NCBI RefSeq assembly: GCF_030867095.1
Contig: NC_081829.1
Coordinates: forward strand, 54,764,491 to 54,828,490
Source of the DNA: Alligator mississippiensis
Taxonomy: Eukaryota > Chordata > Crocodylia > Alligatoridae
Direction: 5' to 3'
Length of the DNA: 64,000 nucleotides
Part shown: piece after piece, positions 47,301 through 59,300 of the stretch
How positions within the stretch are numbered: the first letter of the stretch is position 1
Layout of the letters: every line of letters starts with the position of its first letter
Notes under the pieces: generated by a model
The model's input: the letters and a program-made list of their open reading frames with translations, nothing else
Databases searched by the model: none
Told to the model about the DNA's origin: nothing
Made by a program: the position numbers and the translations under genes

Positions 47301-50300
47301 GGGGGGGGGAGGTGTGTCGCAGGGTACATCAGTGCCTGGCTCCTAAGGAGTGAAAACTGCCAGGGAGAGAGCCCTGGCCGAACATAAGGGGGACAGCTGC
47401 AGGTTGCTGGGGCAACTAATGGGAGTCAGCTGGCCAGAAGGGGGCAGGGCCTGGCCCTTATAAAAGCCCAGGGCTGAGGCCAGGCTGCGAGTTCTCTGCC
47501 AGCAGCCAGAGAGGCAGGAGCTCCTGGGGGAGAGGCGAGAAGCAACTGCAGGTACTGCCTGAGAGTCAGCTCCAAGATGTTAGAGCAGTATGGTTGTAGC
47601 CAGGCGGCTTATAGTTATGTTTCAGCCTAGGGGCTTGTGCTTTGTTTTGTTCGTTGAACCGGTGGCTTGGGTGAGGCTATTAGGGGTGGAGGCGGCCTCA
47701 TAGGGGGGCTCACGATAAAGTGAGGACCCCGGCGCCAGTGAGGGCGCAACCTACTTATAGGGACCTGCAGCAGAGTGCGGGGACCCCGGCGCCCAGGAGG
47801 GCGCAGCATACGGGGTGTATAGACCCAGCCCTAGGGAGGGGCATTTCTGAAGCCCCAGTGTGGGCGGGGCGAGCTCCCAGGACGGGGGCCTTTTTGTAAG
47901 CCCAAGCGGGGCACAGCCAGACGCCGGTGAGGGCGCAACCTACTTATAGGGACCTGCAGCAGAGTGCAGGGACCCCGGCGCCCAGGAGGGCGCAGCATAC
48001 GGGGTGTATGAACCCAGCCCTAGGGAGGGGCATTTCCAAAGCCCTAGTGGGGGCGGGGCGAGCCCCAAAATGGGGGCAGCATAGTGAGTCTCCGAAAGGG
48101 GGCAGAAGAGAGATGACAGCAATTACATCTGCGAGGCTTGGGCTGCGGTATTAGGGGAGGTTGGAGCCGCAGAGCGCCCCCCCGGCATCGGGGCATTATA
48201 ATGGGCAGCCTCCCGCTAATTAATTAATTAACATCAAGACGTGGCAGGCGAGAAGGCGGGCGGTTGCCGCAGGAACAGGTGAGCGGGCCACAACTTGGCT
48301 CGGAAGCGATGCCTGTTACAGTCCCTCAGCCCTTCCCAGCCCAGGAGCAGGGGGCAGTCTGGACTGACGTGTGCCCAGGCAGCATGGTGACCACACTTGC
48401 CTCCTAACAGCCCCTACAGCAACAGCTCCTTCCAGCTGCCACTGCCAGTCTCCACTGCCACCACCCAGGGCCATCCCCAGGGGGCACGAATCAGGGCAAC
48501 CGCCCTGGGCCCCACGGACAGTGCCGTATAGGCCCCACTGTGGCTGCCATGCACTGTCAGCTCCGTGCTCTAGCTGCTCACCATCCCTGCCCCACTGCCA
48601 CCCCCTGGCCGCGCACAGGCTGATATATCCTGGGCCCCACACACCCCTAGGGATGGCTCTGCCGCCACCACACCTGGCCCTGCTGCCTGGGCACCCCAGA
48701 ACATCCACCCTGTACCTATCACTGGGAACACTGGATGAAGCAGGCAGGTGGGGTTTCCATGGAGCAGGATGGGTAGGCAGGGCCAGGGCTGGGATCAGGA
48801 TCACGGGGCAGTGACAGCACAGGTTCAGGGCCTCGGGCAGAGCCACAATCTGCTGCCTACGTGTCCCTGCAACAGGCACTAGTTCTGTGGGCAGGGTCAT
48901 GAAGGGAGCAGATCACGACCCTGCCCTGGGCTCCAGTCCCACCCTGCGATTCCAATCCCAGCCCCAGCCCTGCCTGCCCATCCTGCTCCCAGATGCCACT
49001 CCTCGCCTGCCTATAGCACCACCCATTAACCCAGCCAAGTACACCCTGCCTGCATGGGTCCCGGGCTGGTCTCTACGGAGACCCCAGGATCACCAGGTGG
49101 TGTCAGCATGGGGCCAGGTCCCAGGGCAGAGACATTTAGGGAGTTTTGGTGAGCTGTTGAGGGCTGGAGGGAGGTGGGGTGCTGACCCAGCCTGCAACAG
49201 CTCACCAAAACTCCTTAAGTGGCCCTCCAGCCACTTAAATGTCCACTTCTGGTTCAAAATAACCCCCAGGTCCTTGACTGCAGTATTGCAGTTTAGCCAG
49301 TCATTCTTTGGTCTGCATTTGTGCATGCAATTGTTCAGTCACAAGTACAGGACTCTGCATTTAGTGTTACTGAATTTTATTTGATTAATTTTGGATTATT
49401 TTTCCAATTTATCAAGGTCAATCTGAATCCTAATCCTACTGTCCAGAGTGTTTGCTCCTTCATCTTACATAGTAGAGTTATTCTATTTTAGCAGACTATC
49501 TACATGGGATTACATACCAAGAAAATTCTTGAGCCAGTTGTTTTTTTAGGCAAAACTCCTACAAACTCAATAAAGAAACAGCTGAAGCATATGACAGATA
49601 GGGGCTTCCTCTTGGCCGTAACGTAAGGGGAACATACTCTGCAATATCTCTACCTCTTCTGGACTTCCCTGCACCAGCTGAGACCTGCACATTCAGTTCC
49701 TTTAACTAATGACAGAGAAAGGAGGTCAGGGGAATCTGGATGTAGACTGCCTTGTAACAGCAGAGCATGAGAAAAAGATAAGTAGTTAAGGGGCCACCCT
49801 CAAGTGTTCCAAAAGTGTTCTTGGGGTTTAACTGCTGTATTTGCGGAGCATAATTAAAAAGCAGTGTGAGTATATTTTTAAAATCAGAAAAATTTAGCAA
49901 ATTATGTAAAAATATTCATAATATAGAATAATGTAAAAATAATACCTTGTATATTGAATAATACGGCAGCTGCTGCTAGCGTTGCATGACCACAAAGAGG
50001 GACCTCATTAGTTGGTGTGAACCACCTTAATCCGAAGCAGGAACCTTTTAAAAAGAGAGAGAGAGAGAGAGAGAAAGTTAATTTTATGAAAGGATTATAA
50101 AAGCCTCTCTTCCTCTGTTAATTTCTAAACATTTTACTAAGCGATTATGCTTGAATCTGAGCAGACAAATCTTATACAATCAGACTGAATTGCACAAAGG
50201 TTTCTAGCCATCCACTTAATCCTGTTTTTTTGTACAACTATTGTTTGTCAGGCCATGTCTGCACTGAGAGTACTTTTTTAGTACGTGAGTACAGTATGAA

Positions 50301-53300
50301 ATAATGCCAAAGGTGTAGCTTCAGAAATGTATGCAAAGCACTTTGTACTATGTACAATTAGTAACCTTTGTACAATTTTACTAATAGAACTGCATCTAAA
50401 CTAAGTGTGACAAAGTGGGCCTTTGGGCACGCCTCCCACCTGACTCACCTGCCACGCCTTGTTCTTAATTAATTAAGATGTTAATAAGGGGGGAGGCTGC
50501 CCATTCTTGCCCAGGTGCCAGGGGGCGCTATCTGCAGCTCCGTACCTCCCTTACACAGCAGCCCATACCTCACAGATGGCATCCACTGATGTTAATCTCA
50601 CCAGCCCCACACTGGGCCCCAGAATCATTCAGTTCGGACCCCTTTAAGATCCCTCCATTCCGGCAGTGTAGCCCACCTTCATTCGGGCTGCCTAGCTCCC
50701 TGAAACTATTTCCCCTCTCGGGCGTAGTCCCCCCAGGACCTTTGACCACACAGGCCCTGGCCTCACCTCCAAGGCCAGTCGGAACCCCAGGCCCTCAGCT
50801 CTGGACATCCCTCACAGTGAGCCCCTGGCCCTTTTGACCTTTCTGGTCCTGGCCCCAGCATTGACCAGCCGAGGGTATTCTACATCAGGCCTCTGCCACT
50901 AGCCCCTTCACTCTCTTGGGTCTGCCTTCTGGCCCCTACTAGGAGTTACCCCCCTGGTTGTGGGAGCTGGGGTAACTCGCACCATGACCGGTGTGTTCCA
51001 GGGTCTCACAGGGACTCTCACTCCCCCCCTGGAGCATCATGTCATTGTGCTCACTATAGATCTTGCTTTTGACCCACACTTGGCCTCCCAGCAGTGGAGG
51101 ACTTACCAGGGTCAGGATTTACCCCTCTCTCTCGGGCTGAGCCCCCTTTACTCGGCCTCTGGCCCAAATTACAGCCTCAGGCATCTAGAAACCTACCTTG
51201 GCATACTCCCCTTCACTCGGGGCTCCTCATCTCTGCTGCCCTCACTTGGGGCCATGGGCCTTCCCTCCCCAGTGGGCTCAGGTTGGCCGTAGCCGTGCCT
51301 GGCCCCAACTCTCTCTCCTTGGAGTCTTGCACCCCCCAGCGCTCAGGTGGCCGTAACTGTGCCTGGCCCCAACTGCCTCCGGTGTTACGCAAACCCACCT
51401 GAAGGTGAGTGCTAAGGTTAAGGCGCCCGCACCCACCTTTCACCGGGGTAATCACTGGCCTGGCACTTCCTGGGGGCTCCCGTGCCACTGAGAGCCCCAC
51501 CAGGCCACCCACTACCGGCAGGGTACAGTTTTAGGTCATGCCCAGGACCAGGAGCCTCCTAGCCATCCCCTACAGCTCCTCCCTTACCTCCAGAATGATA
51601 CCAGCAGCCTTGCAGCCAGGTTACATTGCTGCCTCTGCCACCAGCAGGGAATTGATCTGTTTATATCGGCAGCCAGGGATCTAAAATGGCTGCCGCAATC
51701 AAGCACCTGCTGGCTGTTTGGCTCTCGTTAAAGTGTCAGGCACCAACAGTGCCCTGCCACACACCTTCACCCTTAAAATGGTACCTGGGGGAGGTTTCCC
51801 CTGCTGCTCCTCCAAAGCAGGCTCCCCTCAGAGTCTGTGAGAGCCCTCAAGTGGCAAGCACCCCCCAAAGGTGCTCCACCACACACCTCCCCCCTTTCAA
51901 TAACATTCAGGGGGCCTTCACTTGGCTGCCTTCCCTGCTGGCTTTGTCCCAGCCTACTGCAGCCCCTGTCATGTGGTGACCACCCCAAAGGTGCTCCGCC
52001 ACACTAAGGTTTTCTCCCAGCACAGATCTGTCCTTTAGGGTTTGCACCTCTTCACATCCCAGACTAACTCCTATGTCAGGGGGTGTCACCAGGGGTACGT
52101 GTACCCCTAGGGATACTTGGAAAAGTCCTAGGGGGTAAATGTGTGTGGGTGGGGACAGTGCACCGCCACCCAACATCCTGAGCTGCTGCCTCCCAGGAAC
52201 AGGGCCAGCGGTGGGAAGGGGGCAAGAGCAGCGGTGCCCTTCTATGGGTCACAGGCGCCCTTCTGCGGGCCGCAAGCGGGGAGCAGGGAGGGAGCTCCCA
52301 TACTGCAGCCACTGCTGCCATCCACCACCCCACGCCCATGCAAGGCCCGTCAGCAGCCTGCAGAGCCACACATGTAACCAACTGTGGAAAAGTGGGGTGC
52401 AGTGGCAGCAGCACAGAGTGGTGGGTCACGGTGGCAACTGCATGCAAGCTCCTCCCCACCCCCCGCTGTCCAGCCGCCACCACCAGAAGGGGTACACTTC
52501 TTTAAAAAGGTTGAAAATCCCTGCCCTATGTAGTAGAAACAGTCTTTGTCTCTCTAAAATCACATCGAGGTTTTCCTTTATGAATGGGACTATAAACATA
52601 GAGAACGCTCTGGCTTTGCCTTTTGAGTTCCTGTACCTTTGAAAAGCTCACGAGCTACAGGATTTAACATGTTTTTATGTAAATTTATTTAAAACAAATA
52701 GGATCCAACCAGACGTGACTAGAAGACTGCAGGATGAACAACGACTGCATGTGACCATGTCTTGAGAAGACACGTCACCATGTCGATAAGAAAAATTAGT
52801 GCAGTAAAGTTATCAAGGTCCTTTATCTAACAAAAACAATTGAAACACAAAAATCAACCCTACTGGCTAAGTAAGACTTATGAATGACCCATGGAAGCAA
52901 TTTGAAGCAGGGTAAGCCCAGAATCCAGCTGAGTCAACCCTGTTGTGGTGATAATTTGCTCTTGCAAATAGAACTCTGTGCTTAAGAGCTGTAGAAGATG
53001 GTGTCTAGCTGTGACATGACTGGAGACAAACACAGTAGTCACTACTCAGGATGCCTGTTTGGGGTTGATGTTCCTATTAATAAAAAATACAACAGTTCTT
53101 AGTGTCCCCATAAACAACCATACCATGTCTCTGGAACAGAGGCACTATCCTCTCCAAAACTGTACTTTATGCCAAGTTTTTCTCAACATTTTTATTCAAT
53201 TGCCAGCAAAAAGTAGTAGACTGTAGCATTTCACCTCACATGTGAGCGCAGACTTGTCCTTGAACACTACAGCCTACAGAAATGTCACTCAGATTTGAAG

Positions 53301-56300
53301 AGTACATATCTCTAAAATATTTAAGTATTCTTTTTACAAATGATATGTGGAGTGGATGATCACAATTGCTCCTTCTACAAAATCTACAATATCCTGCTGT
53401 ACTTACAGGCAGTCGCCATCTTCTACCAGAAGATGTAATACACGTGCAGTATAGGTCTGGTATCTATTGGTGACATTGCTCAGTACCTACACACGATGAC
53501 CAAGTTGCTGTAAAAGGTCTTGCCAGTGTACCAACACTGTTCTCTTTAGCCATTTAATTGTGATCTTGCGACATTGTCAGCAGAGTCATTGGTTGATGAC
53601 CTATTCCAGTATCTCTTAAAGAAAGTGAACTATAATCTAGTATTTCTCATACTTTATAGGATACATAAAACCTAAAAGTATTTACAATAAATGTGATAAC
53701 TCTATTGGTCATCAATTGGTAGCTGTAGGAAACACAAAACACAACTGTTATCCAAAATTTGGGCTCCTTTTGGTTTTTAACATGGTGAGAAATTAATGAT
53801 AGATATTTCTTTGATGCAATCCTGTTTATTTAGAAAGATCAGTACAAAGTCCTGCACACAGGAGCAATCAAACTGGCCTTTGCTCATGTTGTCCAGCTTC
53901 TTTCAGATCACACTTAACCCAAATGCTCTGTTAACCTTTATGTGTCTCTGTCCCTATACCTGTATAACAAGGATAACTCAATTTATCTAGATATCTCACA
54001 AAAGGATTAATTTATCTTTTCACTGTGCCTAATGGATGCGTTTCCTATACATAACATATTTTTCTTCATAAAGTGTTAAGTCCCATGTTATGTAGTTTAT
54101 AGTTACTAAATTGTCTTGTACCTTTTAAAACACTTACAATACAACACATCAACAGAGTGGATTCATATTTCATAAAAATCTGCGTACAGGAAGCTTCTTG
54201 TTCTTACTAACACCTTCTTTCAAATACATGACATCCATACATCTCCAATGATTTTCCTTACTGTCTTATATTCTCATAATTTTGAAACTTTAAATTATGA
54301 ATGGATGAAGATCGTCTTGCTTTTTTGCAAGATATTCTGAGGTAAACATAGGTATTTACTTTTGGTGAAGTCATCTTTGGTGTCCAGTGTTCTGATAAAA
54401 GCAGTTTCTGAGAGGTTCATTTCTGTTGCAATTTTTTGGTGCATGTCTTCATCTAATTCCTAAAATTGAAACAATAGAAAAAATGAAGTGGAAGCCAGCA
54501 AATAGTTTCCAACTTCAGGTAAAATAACTAAGCTATCATTTTCCATTATGATAAAGATAAAATGATTTGTCTATTTCTAAACATGAGTTTTTCTGTATGT
54601 GCTTCATGCTTTTTTGATAAACAGAGATAAATACTTGCATTATTATGATATGTAGGCAACTAGAAATAACTGTCTCATTATTTTACAAATTAGAAAGAAA
54701 ATTATTTCACTCAAAAATTTCTCATTACCACCTGAAACTCAGCTTTACTGAAGAATGCAAGCCTTCCTGAAGTTTGGGTGAATACGTCTTTTAGAAGTTC
54801 CACTTCTGACGCTAACTTCTAGTAACACCAACTTCCTTCCTGTAACCTTACAAAGCCCACCCCACCCACATCTTCCATACCACTTATGATTCTCTAGTAA
54901 TGTCTAAGTTCAGTAACCTATCTCTGCCAAGTCCTCTGTGCCATTCTATTCAAATATAGTGCACACTGGGGTGTAGGGTACTTCACCGTGGAGGAAACCC
55001 CAAGAATGGAAGAGAACTGAAAACAATGTCATGTGGTACCAATAAGAGAGGCCCCCAGATGTGCTAGATCTTAACACAGGGGACCCAGACCAGTGAAGAT
55101 TATACATAGGTTATAGGAGTTAAAAAAGTAGCTTAAAACCTGTTTTTTTCCACCCACATCTCTCTCCACAGTCTTATGCTAATCAAAGCATGGCCAAACT
55201 AAAGACTTGCCCTTTGAGGTACTGAAACATAACTGAATCAACTACTACTTCTGAAGGATTAAAGTTTTCCCGTTATCTCTAATTATTTAAAGTCACTTTT
55301 AATCTAACGTGGCCACTAAACCCACATGGGAGAAATCAGACAATTATTGTTCGATACAAAAGATCTTTACATATTACAGCATGGTAACTTTTTATAGTAG
55401 CCAAATCTCCTGCTTACTACACAGGTCCAATTCTGACTCCTAACCCTTCTAAATAGGATGAACCAAAATTAGTCACCCAAGACTTTACAGAAGGTATAGG
55501 CAGAATGTCGAAATGCTTCCATCTTGTGGCAGTTTTGAAATATAGCAAGTTTTTTTATAACAAGCAATTTTCTGCAGAAGACATCAACAGGTTTTTTTGA
55601 ATATACAGCTGATGGCAGCACTGGGAAAAAAGGTTGCTAGTTCTTAAGATTCTCTCTCGAGTCTCGTATCTTTGGTATTTGTTTTAAAGCTACATCTCCC
55701 GAGGATTCCCTCAGGCTCCGCGCCCCACCCCTCTGACACCTCAGAGACTGCCACCCAGACGGAGCCCCTGGTTCCGGGCTCCACGCAGACAGAGCCCCTG
55801 GGCTCTCGGCTGCGGGGGCTGCCTGTCCCTTTTTCAGGCTCTGGGACCTGGGAGCATGGTGACCTCCCCTTGTGGGGTCTGCTCCCTTTTGGGGCCTCTG
55901 GTGCGCCAGCTGGAGGAGCTCCAGGCCACAGTCCAGAGACTGCGTGCCATCAGGGACTGCAAGCAGGAGATAGACTCCTACTGCCAGGCCCTTCTCCCCC
56001 GGGAGGCAGAGGGTAGACCAGTCTCCCTCCACACCAAAGGAGGACTCCGGGACCTCCCACTCTGTCCAGCCAGGGGCATGGACCACGGTGGTCAAGGGCC
56101 CTAAAGCCCGCCGCACCAAGGCCCCTGCCCCGCCGGAGCTGAGCAACAGGTATGCACCTCTTGCCGCTCCAGCAGAGCCTGCTGAGTTGCCGGCTCCCGC
56201 AGGCAACATGGACCCAACTGCAGCTCCCACCCCTGCTCTCCCCAAGACAAAACGTAGGGTTGTTTGTTGTGGGAGACTCTCTCCTGAGGGGGCAATCTGC

Positions 56301-59300
56301 CGCTCCGACCCCTTAGCCCGGGAAGTCTGCTGTTTCCCGGGGGCCCACATCCAGGACATTGCGGAGAGGATCCCAGAGCTCCTCAAACCCACAGACCACT
56401 ATCCCATGCTCCTAATTCATGTGGGCACCAATGACACGGCTCGGAGCGCTCCCAGCCAGGTCATGAGGCGCTACAGGGATTTGGGAGCGGGGCTAAAGGG
56501 TCTGGGGGCACAGGTGGTGTTCTCATCGATCCTCCCAGTCTCAGGCTATGGGCCGAGGAGGGAGATGAGGATCCACGTGGTCAACCAAAGACTGCGGTGC
56601 TGGTGTCGTCGGGAAGGCTTTGGCTTTCATGACCACAGCCCGCTCTTTGGTGAAAAAGGCAGCGAGCTGCTGGGAAGAGATGGCCTCCACCTCTCTCCCC
56701 TAGGGAGGAGGTTCTTCTCAGCCAGACTGGCTGACCTGATCCACCGGGCTTTAAACTAAGCCTGCTGGGGGACGGGGGGACTACCGCCACTGCTGGCCCA
56801 CTGAGCAATCCTTGCAAAGCCAGCAGGTCAAGGCACTTAAGGGAGCCCACCCCTGCCCGAGCCCTGGCAAAATCTGTGGGCAAGGAAGGAGCCCCCCAGG
56901 GGGCACTTGCTTGCCTGTACACAAATGCCAGGAGCTTGGGGAATAAGCAGGAAGAGCTCATCCTCCTGCTCAATGCAAATAATTATGATGTCATAGGGAT
57001 AAGGGAGACCTGGTGGGACTCCACCCATGACTGGACCACGGGGATAGATGGCTATACCCTGTACAGGAGGGATCATGTAGAGAAAAGGGGCGGGGGTGTA
57101 GCTCTCTATGTTAAGGAAAGCTACGCGTCCCTGCAAGCCGATATTGGCGACCAGGGTGGACGGCTGGAGACCCTCTGGGTTAAAATCTGTGGGGAACACG
57201 GCACAGGGGACACAATGGTGGGAGTCTACTACAGACCGCCCACCCAAAGTCCTGAGCTTGACCAGGAGTTTGCCCAGGAACTGGCTGAGGCCGCATGCTC
57301 CAGGACCATGGTTGTCATGGGTGACTTCAATTACCCAGACATCTCGTGGGAGGATCGCTCAGCAAAATCTGAGCGGTCGCAAAGCTTCCTCTCGTGCGTG
57401 GATGACCTCTACCTGACTCAAGAAGTCTACGGGCCAACGAGAGGCAAAGCGCTGCTCGACCTGGTACTGGCTACTGGGGATGACCTAGTTGGCGACCTAG
57501 TGATCGATGGGAAGCTGGGTGACAGCGACCACGAGCTGATCACCTTCACCATCTGCCAAAAAGCTGGCAAGTCAGCAACACAGAAGTCCTTGACTTCAGG
57601 AAAGCCGACTTTGACAAGCTCAGGAGGCTTGTCAGTGAGGCCCTAAGGGACCATGACCATGGAGAAAGGGGAGTTCAAGAAGAGTGGTTGCTCCTCAAGG
57701 GAGCGATCCTCAATGCACAAACTAAGTCTATTCCATCTCGGACGAAAGGCAGCAAGAGGGCACAGCAGCCCCCCTGGCTCTCCAGGGACCTAGCAGACCT
57801 CCTGAGGCTAAAAAGAAAGGCCTACAAAGGATGGAGGATGGAAGTCACCTCCAAGGAGGATTATTCTGCACTGGTCCGGTCCTGTAGGGAGCAGACCAGG
57901 AAAGCCAAGGCTGCAACTGAACTCCAACTAGCTTTGAGCATCAAGGACAATAAAAAGTCCTTTTTCAGATATGTGGGGAGCCAGAGGAAAAGCAGGGACA
58001 ACGTTAGACCCCTGCTGAACCAGATGGGGCAACTGACAACTGACACCCAGGAAAAAGCCAACCTATTAAATAGGTACTTTGCGTCGGTCTTTCATCAGTC
58101 CCATGGGACGCCCATGCCCGCTACAGGACAGGGAAGTCCGGGTGAGGGTGATCCCCTGCCCTCCATTGATGCTGACTTCGTGAAGGAACATCTTGAGAAG
58201 CTGGATACCTTCAAGTCAGCCGGCCGAGACAATCTTCACCCCAGGGTACTCAAGGAGTTGGCGAGCATCATAGCCCAGCCTCTAGCACGGATCTTTGAAA
58301 ACTCTTGGCGCTCTGGTGTAGTGCCCGAAGACTGGAAGAAGGCCAACGTGGTGCCTATCTTCAAGAAAGGGAGGAAAGTGGATCCGGCTAACTATAGGCC
58401 CATTAGCCTGACTTCTATCCCGGGGAAGATCTTAGAAAAGTTTATCAAAGAGGCCATCCTTAATGGACTGGCTGACGCCAACATCTTAAGGGATAGCCAG
58501 CACGGGTTTGTTGCGGGTAGGTCTTGCTTGACCAATCTCATTTCCTTCTACGACCAGGTGACCTATCACCTGGACAAGGGAGAAGAGATTGATGTCATAT
58601 ATCTTGACTTCAAAAAAAGCCTTTGACCTGGTTTCCCATAATCACCTCTTAGAGAAACTGGCCAATTGTCGCCTTGGGTCCTCCACGATCCACTGGCTGG
58701 AAAACTGGCTCCGGGGTCAGACCCAGAGGGTAGTAATTGATGGAAGTCACTCATCGTGGTGTCCTGTGACCAGTGGGGTCCCCCAAGGCTCTGTCCTTGG
58801 ACCCATACTGTTCAACATCTTCATTAATGATGTGGACACTGGAGTCAGAAGCGGACTGGCCAAGTTCGCTGATGACACCAAACTTTGGGGAAAAGCATCC
58901 ACACCAGAAGACAGGCAGGTGATCCAGGCTGACCTGGAAAGGCTCAGCAAGTGGGCGGACGAGAATCTGATGGTGTTCAATGCCGATAAATGCAAGGTTC
59001 TCCACCTTGGGAAGAAAAACCCGCAGCATCCTTATAGGCTCAGCAGTGCTATGTTGGCTAGCACTATGCAAGAAAAAGACTTGGGGGTCATCATTGACCA
59101 CAAGATGAACATGAGCCTGCAGTGCGATGCTGCGGCTAGTAAAGCGACCAAAACGCTGGCTTGCATCCATAGATGCTTCTCAAGCAAATCCCGGGACGTC
59201 ATTCTCCCCCTGTACTCGGCCTTAGTGAGGCCATAGCTGGAGTACTGCATCCAGTTTTGGGCTCCACAATTCAAAAAGGATGTGGAGAAGCTTGAGAGAG

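Larger units (their letters stand above)
42670..48320 (+). mobile_element. Ty3/gypsy LTR retrotransposon, Gmr1-like, young
   Basis: A 5.65-kb LTR element with TGT...ACA long terminal repeats, a 5-bp target duplication GTCCC on both sides (42,665-42,669 and 48,321-48,325), a primer-binding site and a polypurine tract. The parts recognised are protease, integrase, reverse transcriptase and RNase H, with integrase before RT. That order is known from the Gmr1 group of Ty3/gypsy elements. The two LTRs are nearly alike by eye (on the order of one to two per cent of sites differ, besides one internal repeat-number difference), so it is a fairly recent insertion. It looks broken, with about two or three breaks in the coding part. 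It lies in PBLD intron 3. Confidence 0.92.
42595..49240. mobile_element. hAT-like DNA block hosting the gypsy element
   Basis: The left end is a hAT-type terminus, CAGGGGTGGGCAAAACAC at 42,595, related to the MITE at 4,980-5,166. After 74 bases it is interrupted by the gypsy element; sequence resumes at 48,321 with GC-rich non-coding DNA to about 49,240. I could not find a matching right terminus, so the block may be composite or have lost that end. Confidence 0.5.
42061..49455 (-). mobile_element. CR1 LINE 3' fragment, minus strand, split by later insertions
   Basis: A second, older-looking CR1 type. Its 3' tail starts at 42,061 (reverse complement of the TAGAATCATAG...TAGGGCT(A/G) type end) and it runs to about 42,594. 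The next part resumes near 49,241 (ATAACCCCCAGGTCCTTGAC) and continues to about 49,455. The 6.6 kb in between is inserted DNA (see the hAT-like block and the gypsy element). Both parts are non-coding in their present state. Confidence 0.75.

Noticed and set aside
48316-49384. Several 60-194 codon ORFs right of the gypsy element
   Set aside because: GC-rich transposon body; overlapping frames on both strands and no domain.
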